From Dyadobacter sp. CY312 (lineage in GTDB: Bacteria; Bacteroidota; Bacteroidia; Cytophagales; Spirosomataceae), in NCBI RefSeq assembly GCF_021390535.1, contig NZ_JAJUXG010000013.1, forward strand, positions 186,001-250,000: a stretch of 64,000 bases of DNA, written 5' to 3'. Within the stretch, counting starts at the first letter, position 1; each line of letters begins with the position of its first letter. The notes under the pieces were generated by a model that made no database searches, had not been told where the DNA came from, and was given only the letters and a program-made list of their open reading frames with translations. Of the stretch, positions 62,930 through 64,000 are shown one piece after another. A program made the position numbers and the translations under genes.

Positions 62930-64000
62930 TTAAACCTGCAACTCCACGGTACGAGTCTTTTCACGGGAAGCATTTCTAATCGCAACTTGCTGAGCGAGTG
63001 CTTCTGCCGCACCACGGAATGCTTCATTCACGATTTCATTGTTGTTCATAATCGCAGGCTTCCCATTATCACCGGCTTCACGAATACTTTGCACAAGCGG
63101 AATCTGCCCCAAAACAGGAACTTCAAACTTGTCAGCAAGCAACTGCCCTCCACCTTGTCCAAAAATATGGTATTTGTGGTCTGGTAATTCGTCCGGAGTA
63201 AACCAGGCCATGTTCTCTATAACACCTAAAATCGGCACATTAATCTGAGGCTGACGGAACATCGACAAACCTTTTGTAGCATCAGCAAGAGCTACCTTCT
63301 GAGGTGTTGTAACAATCACCGCACCTGTAACAGGTACTGTCTGTACGAGTGTAAGATGTATATCACTCGTGCCGGGAGGAAGGTCAATTAAAAGATAATC
63401 TAAATCACCCCAATCAGTATCTCCAAAAAACTGCTTCAATGCCTGACTAGCCATTGGTCCTCTCCACACAACCGCGCTGTCGGCAGGTGTAAGGAAACCG
63501 ATGGATATAATTTTAATCCCGTACTGATGTATCGGGTTGATATAATTTTTACCATTTTTCGGAGTAATGGTCGGCTGCATGTTTTCTGCTCCAAACATCA
63601 ACGGCATAGATGGCCCAGAAATATCCGCATCAATGATTCCAACTTTCGCTCCTGAACGATGTAAAGCCATTGCAAGATTGGCAGTTACCGTTGACTTACC
63701 AACGCCGCCTTTTCCTGATGATATCGCTATCACATTTTTCACTCCCGGTATCATCGGGCCGGCTTGTCTTGTTGAAGTCACATTGGCAGTCAAATTAACT
63801 GTCACTTCCACATCAGGGCTCAGATGCGTATGAATGGCTTCCACACAGCTTCTTCTGATAAGCTCTTTTAACGGACACGCAGGTGTGGTTAGTACAACTG
63901 TAAACTTAACCTGATTTACACCAACCTCAATGTCACGAATCATATCAAGTGTCACCAGATCCTTTTTCAGATCCGGTTCTTCAACAGTGCTTAACGCCTG
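62930..64000 (-). CDS. Mrp/ApbC (Nbp35-type) Fe-S cluster carrier ATPase, cut by window edge
   Basis: The readable 356 codons encode an N-terminal MIP18-type domain (QALSTVEEPDLKKDLVTLDM, TTPACPLKELIRRSCVEAI) and a P-loop ATPase with the deviant Walker A SSGKGGVGKST, switch I DADISGPSMP and switch II DLPPGTSDIH. The CxxC cluster ligands of Mrp proteins are expected near the C-terminus but are not evident in this sequence. The reading frame is open to base 64000, without a start codon that fits the family: the GTG at 63955 lies inside the MIP18 domain, so the true start is beyond the window. Confidence 0.92.
   Translation of the reverse strand, partial: QALSTVEEPDLKKDLVTLDMIRDIEVGVNQVKFTVVLTTPACPLKELIRRSCVEAIHTHLSPDVEVTVNLTANVTSTRQAGPMIPGVKNVIAISSGKGGVGKSTVTANLAMALHRSGAKVGIIDADISGPSMPLMFGAENMQPTITPKNGKNYINPIHQYGIKIISIGFLTPADSAVVWRGPMASQALKQFFGDTDWGDLDYLLIDLPPGTSDIHLTLVQTVPVTGAVIVTTPQKVALADATKGLSMFRQPQINVPILGVIENMAWFTPDELPDHKYHIFGQGGGQLLADKFEVPVLGQIPLVQSIREAGDNGKPAIMNNNEIVNEAFRGAAEALAQQVAIRNASREKTRTVELQV

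Noticed and set aside
1..64000. tRNA, rRNA, prophage or complete insertion sequence
   Set aside because: No cloverleaf, rRNA-like or transposase/integrase sequence was recognised on either strand.

Overview
The window looks like a chromosomal segment of a member of the Bacteroidota, most likely order Cytophagales (a Dyadobacter/Spirosoma-like genome). The evidence is a SusC/SusD pair, an outer-membrane beta-barrel/TonB receptor next to a GLPGLI-family protein, a surface protein ending in a type IX secretion sorting domain, many SPII lipoproteins, weak Shine-Dalgarno signals and promoter boxes of the TAnnTTTG type. The species call is an inference. No rRNA, tRNA, CRISPR array, complete insertion sequence or prophage was seen.

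Layout. 1-5 kb: SusC/SusD outer-membrane uptake pair and terminator. 5.0-5.4 kb: palindromic intergenic repeat cluster. 5.4-10.9 kb: a stress-type region with three HxlR-family regulators, each next to a divergent gene (AlkD-like DNA repair protein, short-chain dehydrogenase plus SnoaL-like protein, YceI protein), with visible operator palindromes, a periplasmic histidine phosphatase and the remnant of a MocR-type regulator. 11-18 kb: two tandem, nearly identical TPR/LytS-type histidine kinases, a lipoprotein, a MITE-like inverted repeat and a LytTR response regulator. 18.6-31.7 kb: a same-strand run of five surface or secreted proteins (outer-membrane barrel, 1956-residue secreted protein, fibronectin-III protein, repeat lipoprotein, frameshifted BspA-like T9SS cargo). 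31.8-43.5 kb: small lipoproteins, a threonine dehydratase-like enzyme, OmpA lipoprotein, GLPGLI plus receptor, YfcE-like phosphodiesterase, M28 peptidase, MerR regulator, SRPBCC protein and dienelactone hydrolase. 43.9-51.4 kb: a tightly overlapping operon made of a MoeY/Rv1355c-like E1-nitroreductase fusion, a GNAT/autoinducer-synthase-like protein, a 7TMR-DISM histidine kinase, a receiver-kinase hybrid and a receiver, with another receiver gene transcribed divergently. 51.6-64 kb: small proteins, an NrtR/AraR-like Nudix-related regulator, a 2H phosphoesterase, two phosphoesterase/nuclease-type enzymes, phospho-sugar mutase, a GH63/MGH1-like glucosidase, an oversized D-Ala-D-Ala ligase homologue, a NifU-type scaffold and Mrp/ApbC, which runs off the right edge.

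How the genes work together. The strongest candidate for an undescribed system is the 44.8-51.4 kb operon: two enzymes that could make or modify a small molecule are translationally coupled to a membrane sensor kinase and a phosphorelay. The second is the 18.6-31.7 kb surface-protein operon, which sits next to LytS/LytTR-type regulators. The third is the HxlR cluster, where two of the three regulators share an exact 15-bp operator-like sequence. All functions are inferred from sequence only.
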